The notes below the pieces were generated by a model that made no database searches, was not told where the DNA came from, and worked only from the letters and a program-made list of their open reading frames with translations. From assembly GCF_038967635.1 (NCBI RefSeq), contig NZ_CP152413.1:7258001-7322000 (forward strand): DNA of 64,000 nt, read 5' to 3'. This document shows positions 42,411-49,882 of this stretch, one piece after another. The translations under genes were made by a program, and so were the position numbers. Positions within the stretch are counted from its first letter, which is position 1, and each line of letters starts with the position of its first letter. This stretch comes from Bradyrhizobium sp. B124 (GTDB lineage: Bacteria; Pseudomonadota; Alphaproteobacteria; Rhizobiales; Xanthobacteraceae).

Positions 42411-43300
42411 TGTTCGATTATCAGTTTCTGCTCGAGGTGCTGGTCGGCGGCCTGCTGTCGGGGGTGATGTACTCGCTGGTCGCGATCGGCTTCGTGCTGA
42501 TCTACAAGACCTCGGGCGTGCTCAACTTCGCGCAAGGCGCGATGCTGCTGTTCGCCGCGCTGACCTTCGTCAGCCTGGTCGAGCGCGGCCTCTCGTTTCC
42601 GCTCGCGTTCCTGATCACCCTGGCGATCATGGTGGTGCTCGGCGTGACCGTCGAGCGCACGGTGCTGCGGCCGCTGGTCAACCAGCCGCCGATCACCCTG
42701 TTCATGGCAACCCTCGGGCTGTCCTACGTGATCGAGGGCGCCGCGCAGCTGTTGTGGGGCACCCAGGTTCACGGCCTCGACATCGGGATCAGCGACGTGC
42801 CGCTCGACATCGCCGGCGTCTTCATTAGCCGCTTCGATCTGTTCGCCGCCGCGGTCGCGGGAAGCCTGGTGGCGCTGTTCGCGCTGTTCTTCCGTTACAC
42901 GCGGACCGGGCTCTCGTTTCGCGCCGTCGCCGACGATCCGTTCGCGGCGCTCGCCGTCGGCCTGCGCCTGCCGCGGGTCTGGGCCAGTGTGTGGACGGCG
43001 TCCGGCATCGTCGCGCTGGTCGCCGGGCTGTTGTGGGGCGCACGTCTCGGCGTGCAGTTCTCGCTGTCGCTCGTGGTGCTGAAGGCGCTGCCGGTGCTGG
43101 TGCTCGGCGGCTTCGATTCGATCGCCGGCGCGATCGTCGGCGGTCTTTTGATCGGCGCCATCGAGAAGCTCGCGGAAGTCTATGTCGGGCCGCTGTTCGG
43201 CGGCGGCATCGAGGCCTGGGCCGCTTATGTCGTGGCGCTGGTGCTGCTGCTGGTGCGGCCGTCGGGGCTGTTCGGGCAGAAGCTGGTCGAGAGGGTCTAG
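42410..43300 (+). CDS. ABC transporter permease, LivH type
   Basis: 296 residues with about eight membrane segments. It begins FDYQFLLEVLVGGLLSGVMYSLVAIGFVLIYKTSGVLNFAQGAML, the LivH hallmark. The cytoplasmic loop RAVADDPFAALAVGLRLPRVWASVWTASG carries the EAA-like coupling region that contacts the ATPases. It ends VRPSGLFGQKLVERV, also typical. It pairs with the LivM-type permease, which starts 3 bp downstream. Confidence 0.93.
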   Translation: MFDYQFLLEVLVGGLLSGVMYSLVAIGFVLIYKTSGVLNFAQGAMLLFAALTFVSLVERGLSFPLAFLITLAIMVVLGVTVERTVLRPLVNQPPITLFMATLGLSYVIEGAAQLLWGTQVHGLDIGISDVPLDIAGVFISRFDLFAAAVAGSLVALFALFFRYTRTGLSFRAVADDPFAALAVGLRLPRVWASVWTASGIVALVAGLLWGARLGVQFSLSLVVLKALPVLVLGGFDSIAGAIVGGLLIGAIEKLAEVYVGPLFGGGIEAWAAYVVALVLLLVRPSGLFGQKLVERV

Positions 43301-43303
43301 GCG

Positions 43304-44344
43304 ATGAGCGCAGCAACCTCGACAGCACAGCACGGCGGCGTAGAGACCATCGCAATTGCCGTCGCAGCCGTGATCGCCTTTGGCGTGATCCCGTTCTTTG
43401 GCTCCGACTATCTGCTAGATGCGATGCTGACGCCGTTTCTCGCGCTGGCGCTCGCCGCGGTCGGGCTCAACGTTCTCACCGGCTATGCCGGCCAGGTGTC
43501 GCTGGGCTCCGCCGCGTTCCTCGCGGTCGGCGCCTATGCCACCTACAATCTTCACCTCCGGCTGCCGGAGTTGCCACTGCTCGTCGATCTGGTGCTCGCC
43601 GGCCTGATCGCGGCCGCGATCGGCATTGTGTTCGGGCTGCCGAGCCTGCGGCTGCGCGGGTTCTACCTCGCGGTCTCGACCCTGGCCGCGCAGTTCTTCG
43701 TGCAATGGGCGCTGACCAAGTTCGGCTGGTTCTCCAACGACAATCCGTCCGGCGTGATCGATGCGCCGGTGCTCAGCGTGGCCGGTTTCACGTTCACCAG
43801 CCCGGCCGGACGCTACGTGTTCTCGCTGAGTGTCGTGACGGCAGCGACGTTCCTGACGCTGCGGCTGCTGCGCTCGCAGAGCGGCCGCAACTTCGTCGCG
43901 GTGCGCGATCATGAGCTCGCTGCCAAGGTGATCGGCGTACCGCTGTTGCGCACCAAGCTGCTCGCGTTCGGCGTCTCCTCGTTCCTGATCGGCATTGCCG
44001 GGGTGTTGTGGGCCTTCGCCTATCTGCGCACGGTCGAGCCGGCCGGCTTCAATCTCGATCGCTCGTTCCAGATACTGTTCATCATCATCATCGGTGGATT
44101 GGCCTCGCTGCGCGGCGCCTTTCTCGGCGCCGCCTTCATTGTGGTGTTTCCGCTGATCCTGTCACGCGCCGGCGCTGCCCTGCTCGGTGGCGTGTTCGAT
44201 TCGGGCGTGCTGGAGATGAGCCAGCGCATCGTCGTCGGCGCGCTGATCATCGCATTCCTGATTGCCGAACCGCGCGGCCTGATCGCGCTGTGGGACCGGC
44301 TCTGGACGGTTCTCACGCGGCGAGCCGCTGCTCGCACCATATGA
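43304..44344 (+). CDS. ABC transporter permease, LivM type
   Basis: 346 residues, about nine to ten membrane segments. The LivM signature ALAAVGLNVLTGYAGQVSLGSAAFLAVGAYATYNL, then GFYLAVSTLAAQFFVQW and the coupling region RNFVAVRDHELAAKVIGVPLLRTKLLAFGVSSF. IIIGGLASLRGAFLGAAFIVVFP is the usual C-terminal segment. With the LivH-type protein it forms the membrane channel. The next gene begins 26 bp after its stop. Confidence 0.93.
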   Translation: MSAATSTAQHGGVETIAIAVAAVIAFGVIPFFGSDYLLDAMLTPFLALALAAVGLNVLTGYAGQVSLGSAAFLAVGAYATYNLHLRLPELPLLVDLVLAGLIAAAIGIVFGLPSLRLRGFYLAVSTLAAQFFVQWALTKFGWFSNDNPSGVIDAPVLSVAGFTFTSPAGRYVFSLSVVTAATFLTLRLLRSQSGRNFVAVRDHELAAKVIGVPLLRTKLLAFGVSSFLIGIAGVLWAFAYLRTVEPAGFNLDRSFQILFIIIIGGLASLRGAFLGAAFIVVFPLILSRAGAALLGGVFDSGVLEMSQRIVVGALIIAFLIAEPRGLIALWDRLWTVLTRRAAARTI

Positions 44345-44370
44345 CATTCGCACCACTGGAGAAGTTGAGG

Positions 44371-45702
44371 ATGATTAAATCGAGAGTTCTGAGATTTGCT
44401 TTCGCCGCGGCGGTTGCCTCGGTGCTGGCCGGGCTACCTGCGGCCCGTGCCGACGAACAGTTCTTTCCCCTGCAAAGCTACCGGGTCGGCCCCTATGCGG
44501 CCGGTGGCACCGGCTTCTTTGGCGGGTTCATCGACTATCTCAATTTGATCAACATCCGCGATGGCGGCATCAACGGCGTCAAGCTGACCTGGGACGAGGG
44601 CGAGACCCAGTACGAGGTCGAGCGCGGCGTCGAGGTCTATGAACGGCTGAAGGGAAGGCCCGCCGTCGCCGCCTGGAATCCGCTGTCGGTCGGCATCGCC
44701 TACGCCATGATCGATCGCATCACCAAGGACAAGGTGCCGCTGATCACCATCAATCACGGCCGAACTGACTCGACCGACGGCCGCGTGTTTCCCTACGTCT
44801 TCCCGCTGCTGCTCAATCCCTACAGCGAAACCTCGGGAATCGTGAATTACATCGCGAGCCGGGAGGGCGGGGTCGACAAGCTGAAGGGTAAGAAGCTGGT
44901 CGTGCTCTATCACGGCTCGCCCTACGGCAAGGAAACGATCCCGATCTACAAGCTGTTGGCCGACAAATATCAGTTCAGCCTCGAGCAGATCGAGGTGCCG
45001 CATCCCGGCAACGAGCAGCAGTCGCAATGGCTGTCGATTAGGCGGGCGAAGCCCGATTACGTGGTGCTGCGCGGCTGGGGCGTGATGAACCCGGTGGCGC
45101 TGAAGACCGCGCAGAAGGTCGGATTTCCCGCCGACCACATCATCGGCAACGTCTGGTCCAATTCCGAGGAAGACGTGATCCCGGCCGGCGACGCCGCCAA
45201 GGGCTATATCGCGATCACCACGCAGGCCTCCGGCGAGCAATATCCGGTGCTGCAGGAGGTGATCAAGACGGTCTACGGCGCCGGCAAGGGCAATCTCGAC
45301 GACAAGAAGCGGATCGGCAGCGTCTACCACAATCTGGGAATCGTGAACGGCATCCTCAATGTCGAGGCGATCCGGATCGCGCAGGCAAAGTTCGGCAAGC
45401 GCACTTTGACCGGTGACGAGGTGCGCTGGGGCTTCGAGCATTTGCAGCTCGATCCGGCGCGGGTCGAGGCGCTCGGCGCCAAGGATCTGTTCCATTCGAT
45501 CAACGTCACCTGGGACAATCACGAAGGCGACGGCCGCGTCACGTTCCAGCAGTGGGATGGCGGCAAGTGGAAGGTGGTCTCGGGCTGGATCGCGCCGGAC
45601 TGGGCCTTCCTGCGCCCGATCATCGAGAAGCCCGCGGCCGCCTATGCCAAGGAGCATGGCATCAAGGTGCGGACCTCCGGTGACGATCCGGTCAGCAACT
45701 GA
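44371..45702 (+). CDS. periplasmic substrate-binding protein of the sfn operon transporter
   Basis: 443 residues from ATG 44371 (MIKSRVLRFAFAAAVASVLA); an in-frame ATG at 44341 would add ten residues before the signal peptide. Cleavage is likely after ARADEQ's ARA. The mature part is a Peripla_BP_6 receptor: GGFIDYLNLINIRDGGINGVKLTWDEGETQYEVERGVEVYERLKGRP and KKLVVLYHGSPYGKETIPIYKLL. It binds the ligand for the downstream and upstream transporter components. Given sfnG and the flavoprotein, the ligand may be an organosulfur compound; this is inference. Confidence 0.92.
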   Translation: MIKSRVLRFAFAAAVASVLAGLPAARADEQFFPLQSYRVGPYAAGGTGFFGGFIDYLNLINIRDGGINGVKLTWDEGETQYEVERGVEVYERLKGRPAVAAWNPLSVGIAYAMIDRITKDKVPLITINHGRTDSTDGRVFPYVFPLLLNPYSETSGIVNYIASREGGVDKLKGKKLVVLYHGSPYGKETIPIYKLLADKYQFSLEQIEVPHPGNEQQSQWLSIRRAKPDYVVLRGWGVMNPVALKTAQKVGFPADHIIGNVWSNSEEDVIPAGDAAKGYIAITTQASGEQYPVLQEVIKTVYGAGKGNLDDKKRIGSVYHNLGIVNGILNVEAIRIAQAKFGKRTLTGDEVRWGFEHLQLDPARVEALGAKDLFHSINVTWDNHEGDGRVTFQQWDGGKWKVVSGWIAPDWAFLRPIIEKPAAAYAKEHGIKVRTSGDDPVSN

Positions 45703-45715
45703 TGCTGCGACAGGC

Positions 45716-45738
45716 GCGGGAGCCGTTATGGCTCCCGC
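45716..45738 (+). other. intercistronic stem-loop after the receptor gene
   Basis: A perfect 9-bp stem GCGGGAGCC/GGCTCCCGC with a GTTAT loop lies 13 bp after the receptor stop codon. There is no T-run, so it is not a full terminator. Such hairpins often stabilise the 3' end of receptor mRNA, which is needed in excess over permease and ATPase. Confidence 0.75.
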
Positions 45739-45763
45739 GGCCTGCAACGCCGGGGACCAACAG

Positions 45764-46552
45764 ATGAGTGAAACCCTGCTCGCGGTCGAGCGACTGGCCG
45801 CAACCTATAATCACGCGATCGCGGCGGTCCGCGACGTGTCGATCGCCGTGCGACGCGGTGAGATCGTGGCCGTGCTCGGCGCCAACGGCGCCGGCAAATC
45901 GACCACGCTGCAGGCGGTCTCGGCGCTGCTTTCCGCCCGGCGCGGCCAGATCACCGCGGGCCGCATCGTCTTCGACGGCCGCAACATTGCGGGCACATCG
46001 GCGGCGACGCTGGTGCGCGCCGGCCTCGTGCCGGTACTCGAGGGGCGGCATTGCTTCGCCTCGCTGACGGTGGAAGAAAATCTCATCACCGGCGCGATGG
46101 GGCGCGATGCGCGGCGGGCGGAGATATCAGCCGACCTCGACCGCATCTACGCGCTGTTCCCGCACCTGAAGAAGCATCGCCGCTCGCTGGCCGGACTGAC
46201 CTCGGGCGGCGAACAGCAGATGACGGCGATCGGCCGGGCCTTGATGTCGCGTCCGCGGCTGCTGGTGCTGGATGAGCCATCGATGGGTCTCGCGCCGCTG
46301 GTCGTCGAGGGAATTTTTCGCGCGCTCAAGCAGCTCAACAGCGAGCAAGGGCTGTCGATCCTGGTCGCCGAGCAGAATTCGACGGTGGCGCTGCGCTTTT
46401 CCGATTACGCGGTGGTGCTCGAGAACGGGCGCAGCGTGCTGGCCGGCGCGGCCACTGAGCTGCGCCAGCGCGCCGACATCAAGACACATTATCTCGGCGG
46501 ATCGTCGCAGGGCGATCACAGCCAGACGCAGCCGACAGAGGCTGTCGCATGA
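45764..46552 (+). CDS. ABC transporter ATPase, LivF type
   Basis: 262 residues from ATG 45764. LLAVERLAATYNHAIAAVRDVSIAV is followed by Walker A GANGAGKS, then LVPVLEGRHCFASLTVEENL (the LivF-specific VPEGRxxF segment, here VLEGRHCF), signature TSGGEQQMTAIGRAL and Walker B LLVLDEPSMGLAP. It completes the importer with the LivG-, LivH-, LivM-type and receptor genes. The GGGGA before the start follows the intercistronic hairpin. Confidence 0.92.
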   Translation: MSETLLAVERLAATYNHAIAAVRDVSIAVRRGEIVAVLGANGAGKSTTLQAVSALLSARRGQITAGRIVFDGRNIAGTSAATLVRAGLVPVLEGRHCFASLTVEENLITGAMGRDARRAEISADLDRIYALFPHLKKHRRSLAGLTSGGEQQMTAIGRALMSRPRLLVLDEPSMGLAPLVVEGIFRALKQLNSEQGLSILVAEQNSTVALRFSDYAVVLENGRSVLAGAATELRQRADIKTHYLGGSSQGDHSQTQPTEAVA

Positions 46553-46574
46553 CTGCAACCTGGAGAAAATGACC

Positions 46575-47771
46575 ATGGCCAAAGACAATCTCGCACACAA
46601 GATCGACGACGACGTATATGCCAGGCTCGATGCCGCCATCGACGCGACGGTGAAAGTGAATGCCGACCGCAACGACCGCGAGAGCCGCTTTCCGCGCGAG
46701 AATCTGCGCGCGCTTGCCGATGCCGGCTGGACCGGTGTGCTGAACGAGCCTCAGTTCGGCGGGCTCGGCTTCAGCCATCTGGATTTTGCCGAGGCTGCCT
46801 ACCGGATCGGGCAGGCCGATGCATCCACCGGCCTCGTCTATGTCATGCATGTCGGCGCGGCGCAGACCATCAACCTGTTCGGCAACACCGATCAGAAGGA
46901 GCGCTGGCTGAAGGCCAGTAACGGCAGCCTGCTCGGCACTTATTCGACCAGCGAGCGCGCCACCGGCGGTCACTGGTGGTACAATCTGTCGGAAGCGTCG
47001 CGTGACGGTGACGACTATCGCGTCAATGCGGAGAAGTCGTTCACGACGAGCTCGGGCCAGGCGGATTATTATGTGGTGCAGACGCGCACGCCTGATGCCA
47101 AGGACCAGGCCGACATCATCTTCTTCATCGTCGACGGCAAGGCCGAGGGCATCGAGTCCCGCCCGTGGGATGCGCTCGGCGTGCGCGCCAACCATTCCGG
47201 CCCGATCCGCTACAGCAATGTGCTTGTGCCGCAACGCGACCGGCTCGGCGCCGAAGGGCAGGGCAAGGAGATCATCTATGACGGCGTATCGCCGGTCTAT
47301 CTGATCGGACTCGGCGCGGTCTGGGAAGGCGTCGCGCGCGGCGCGCTGAACGCGGCGGTCGCCCACACCACGAGCTTCGTTCACAAGGACAGGAACAAGA
47401 GCCTGTCCGACTATCAGGCGATCCGCCAGGAGCTCGGCGCCGCCAAGGTGCTGGTCGAGACGCTGCGACCGTGGCGCAATGAGCTCGCGGCCAAGCTCGA
47501 CGCGCTCTGGCGCACCGGCAAGCCGCAAAGCGAAATCCTGATTCCGTTGACTGAGTTCAAGGTGCACGCCGCTGAGGTCGCCAACAAGGTCGCGGCGACG
47601 GCGCTGACGGTGACGGGCGGGTATGGCTATCACCGCGGCCCGATCGAGCGTGCCTATCGCGACGCGCGCGCGGCGATCGCGATGGGGCCGTCCAACGTCA
47701 TCGCGCGCGACTGGATCGGCAAGGCGCTGGTCGGCCTGCCGCTGGAACTGTTCTACGAGGGCGGAGAGTAA
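46575..47771 (+). CDS. acyl-CoA-dehydrogenase-fold flavoprotein
   Basis: 398 residues from ATG 46575 (MAKDNLAHKIDDDVYARLDA); ATG 46569 is also possible. The fold is that of acyl-CoA dehydrogenases: GWTGVLNEPQFGGLGFSHLDFAEAAYRIG, a flavin-binding YSTSERATGGHWW, then the C-terminal helical domain with EVANKVAATALTVTGGYGYHRGPIERAYRDARAA. In sulfur-scavenging operons such proteins (SfnB, DszC) are flavin monooxygenases or desulfurising enzymes and not beta-oxidation enzymes. The catalytic Glu of fatty-acyl dehydrogenases is not evident. As last gene of the sfnG operon it probably oxidises the imported sulfur compound. Confidence 0.85.
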   Translation: MAKDNLAHKIDDDVYARLDAAIDATVKVNADRNDRESRFPRENLRALADAGWTGVLNEPQFGGLGFSHLDFAEAAYRIGQADASTGLVYVMHVGAAQTINLFGNTDQKERWLKASNGSLLGTYSTSERATGGHWWYNLSEASRDGDDYRVNAEKSFTTSSGQADYYVVQTRTPDAKDQADIIFFIVDGKAEGIESRPWDALGVRANHSGPIRYSNVLVPQRDRLGAEGQGKEIIYDGVSPVYLIGLGAVWEGVARGALNAAVAHTTSFVHKDRNKSLSDYQAIRQELGAAKVLVETLRPWRNELAAKLDALWRTGKPQSEILIPLTEFKVHAAEVANKVAATALTVTGGYGYHRGPIERAYRDARAAIAMGPSNVIARDWIGKALVGLPLELFYEGGE

Positions 47772-47839
47772 GTCGAAATTGCGCACCATTGCCGGCATCG
47801 GCCGCACTCAAGATTGTGGCGATGCCTTGTGGTACTCAA

Positions 47840-47978
47840 AAAGGCAGATATCACGAAGCTCAGCGCGAAGCTGAGCGGGCCGGCCAGGGACTGTGGAAGG
47901 GTAGCTACGTCGAGCCCTGGCGCTATCGTGCATGCATCCGGGCAAGCGGAAACCCGTCCGCCTGTTTGGACCTGCAAA
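47840..47978 (+). pseudogene. C-terminal fragment of a thermonuclease-family protein
   Basis: The plus frame reads KGRYHEAQREAERAGQGLWKGSYVEPWRYRACIRASGNPSACLD. The block EAxxxARxAGxGLWxGxFVEPWRYRxCxR is typical of the C-terminus of staphylococcal-nuclease-like proteins of rhizobia. No N-terminal OB-fold or active-site residues precede it, because the upstream sequence is the end of the flavoprotein gene. It is a truncated remnant, marking a rearrangement point between the sfn operon and the right-hand island. Confidence 0.72.
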
Positions 47979-48126
47979 TGCCCATCCTTGACGGAGTCGA
48001 CTGTCGGGTCTCAATCCACAAACGTCCGATGGCCGATCACCACAGTTTCGCAGGCGGCTCTGGCGTGGGTTGGGCGACTCACGCTACCCATCATTTCCAA
48101 CCACCTCACTGAATAATGGAAATGAC

Positions 48127-48309
48127 ATGGTTGCAGCTACCCGTACACTGCCGACCTCTGGTTACGCGCTTGAAGTTGACGGCCGACTCAAAACCGAATT
48201 TGCGACCAGAGACGGCGCCAGGGCAGGTGGAGAGGAACTCAAGAGACGTTTTCCCAGGCTTCAGATCAGGATCTATGACGCGCAGACGAACGCGCGCGAG
48301 GAAATATAG
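48127..48309 (+). CDS. small conserved-type protein
   Basis: 60 residues from ATG 48127 (MVAATRTLPTSGYALEVDGR); the frame upstream to 48070 is less likely. The body TSGYALEVDGRLKTEFATRDGARAGGEELKRRFPRLQIRIYDAQTNAREEI looks like a compact alpha/beta fold. I recall the same pattern as an unassigned family in Bradyrhizobium. GGAAATGAC precedes the start. It follows a thermonuclease fragment and precedes the island leader. Confidence 0.7.
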   Translation: MVAATRTLPTSGYALEVDGRLKTEFATRDGARAGGEELKRRFPRLQIRIYDAQTNAREEI

Positions 48310-48763
48310 ATTCTTTGACTGGAGGATTCGTCCGCTTGTGCGCGTGCGGCTGCCGCCGCATCGGGCTCTCGTGAACCCAGCCGCTTCGCGTCTGGGCCGT
48401 CCGGCTTCGATCCCTCGCGCAGGACTACGGAGCTCCTCGCCGGGGGCACTCGTGAAAGGGGCCCGCCGTCATGAAGTATGACGGCGTCGCTATCACTGCC
48501 CCGTTCCCGGGTGCCCTCTTAACCGGTCTCGTCGCTGCACTCGCTCCCGCGTGCCGCCTTCGGCGTCGCTCTGCTCACGCTCCTGCGGGTGCCATATCCT
48601 TGAGGCGATGCGCCGTTGGCGCACGCCCGGTCCGGGCCTGCGGCCCTCGGCATCTATCAAGGCCAAATCCCATGAACAATCGGACGGTAGGCGGGCTGCG
48701 TCGCAGATTTCGCATTCTCTCCCTTGGAGGCTGAGAGTAAGAGTGCCGCGCGGGTTTTGACGT
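48310..48763. other. 450-bp upstream region of the island operon
   Basis: No gene is convincing. The sequence is rich in GGCGCACGCC-like short palindromes and short frames of Arg/Pro-rich composition. CCCGCCGTCATGAAGTATGA near 48,461 and the CTCTTAACC stretch near 48,515 are the only AT-leaning parts. It probably holds the promoter of the ArdC gene. Confidence 0.4.
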
Positions 48764-48810
48764 GACGGGTTACGTGCCGCGAGAGAGGCTCGCGGTGCCC
48801 GTCGCGGAGA
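48764..48810 (+). promoter_or_regulatory. structured leader of the ArdC gene (leader family 1)
   Basis: Outer stem GACGGG (48,764-48,769) with CCCGTC (48,798-48,803); inner 7-bp stem CCGCGAG (48,777-48,783) with CTCGCGG (48,789-48,795) around the loop AGAGG; then GGAGA (48,806-48,810) as Shine-Dalgarno and ATG at 48,817. The preceding GAGAGTAAGAG and CGGGTTTT words also recur upstream of the parB-like gene. A translational control element is likely. Confidence 0.8.
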
Positions 48811-48816
48811 CCCGCG

Positions 48817-49773
48817 ATGTCCAGGCACGATCTTCGAGCGCGTGCCGGTGAGGACCGGACAAGCCTTTATGACGAAATCACCAACAAGATTATCGGCGAA
48901 CTTGAGGCCGGCCGGGTGCCGTGGGTACAGCCTTGGGGCACCGCGGCAACGAACGCGTCCCTGGGCATGCCGAAGAGCGCCGCGACCGGCCGTCAATATA
49001 GCGGCATCAATGTTCTAATTCTTTGGTCCGCTGCCACCGAACGCGGATTTACAGGCCAGAGCTGGCTTACGTTCCGCCAGGCGCTGTCGCTCGGTGGCCA
49101 CGTCCGCAAGGGCGAGCGAGGTACGACCGTCGTCTATGCCGACCGCTTTGTGCCGGCCGAGGAAAAGCGGCGCGCAAGAGAAACAGGCGACGAAGCGCAC
49201 GCCATCCCGTTCCTCAAGCGCTTCACGGTCTTCAATACCGATCAGTGCGACAATCTGCCTTCGGAGATCGTAACGACGGCGCCACCCCCGCCGCCAGGTC
49301 TGATCGAGCCGCGGGTCGAAAAGCTCATCAAAGCGACCGGCATCAACTTCCGGATCGGCGGCAACCGCGCCTTCTATGTACCAGCAGAAGACTATGTGCA
49401 GGTGCCGCTGCCGCAAGCCTATTTCGAGCCGATCAACTGGCATCGGACGGCCTTGCACGAGTTGGCACATGCCAGCGGCCACCCGTCACGTCTCAACCGT
49501 GACTTGTCGGGCAGCTACGGCACCAGGAAGTACGCCTTCGAGGAACTGATCGCGGAGATGGCATCTGCATTCAGTTGTGCTTCGCTCGGGATTGCGCCGA
49601 CGGTGCGGCATGCGGACTATATCGGCTGCTGGCTTGGCGTGCTGCGAGAGGACAATCGCGCGATTGTGCGTGCTGCTTCACAGGCCAGCAAGGTTGCGGA
49701 TTACCTTCTTGGATTCCTGCCGGGATCCGTTGTCGACACGACGACGGAGGGGGCGGAGCAGGAGGCGGCGTGA
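48817..49773 (+). CDS. ArdC-like antirestriction protein with zincin domain
   Basis: 318 residues. The N-terminal ArdC-type ssDNA-binding domain (about 14-140) reads SLYDEITNKIIGELEAGRVPWVQPWG, YSGINVLILW and GGHVRKGERGTTVVYADRF. The C-terminal metallopeptidase domain has HELAHASGHPSRLNRD near 212 and YAFEELIAEMASAF, the usual HExxH plus Glu zinc site. ArdC of IncW plasmids protects incoming single-stranded DNA from restriction during conjugation. It opens the island replication/maintenance cluster and shares its leader type with the next gene. Confidence 0.9.
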   Translation: MSRHDLRARAGEDRTSLYDEITNKIIGELEAGRVPWVQPWGTAATNASLGMPKSAATGRQYSGINVLILWSAATERGFTGQSWLTFRQALSLGGHVRKGERGTTVVYADRFVPAEEKRRARETGDEAHAIPFLKRFTVFNTDQCDNLPSEIVTTAPPPPPGLIEPRVEKLIKATGINFRIGGNRAFYVPAEDYVQVPLPQAYFEPINWHRTALHELAHASGHPSRLNRDLSGSYGTRKYAFEELIAEMASAFSCASLGIAPTVRHADYIGCWLGVLREDNRAIVRAASQASKVADYLLGFLPGSVVDTTTEGAEQEAA

Positions 49774-49829
49774 AGTTGCTCGCCGGTCCTCTCGAAAAAG
49801 AGAGTGAGAGGGGAGCCGCGGTTTTTCGC

Positions 49830-49876
49830 GACGGGTGGAGGCCGAGAGAGAGGCTCCCGGCCGCCCGTCGTGGAGA
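49830..49876 (+). promoter_or_regulatory. structured leader of the ParB-like gene (leader family 1)
   Basis: Same plan as the leader at 48,764. Outer stem GACGGG (49,830-49,835) with CCCGTC (49,864-49,869); inner stem GGCCGAGAG (49,840-49,848) with CTCCCGGCC (49,854-49,862), one A-C mismatch; an identical AGAGG loop; GGAGA before ATG 49,883. Inner-stem bases differ from the first copy while pairing is kept, which supports a selected RNA structure. Confidence 0.82.
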
Positions 49877-49882
49877 ATCGAC

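Noticed and set aside
44008..44370. N-terminal extension of the receptor gene of the sfn operon
   Set aside because: It overlaps the LivM-type permease in another frame; a clean signal peptide starts at 44,371.
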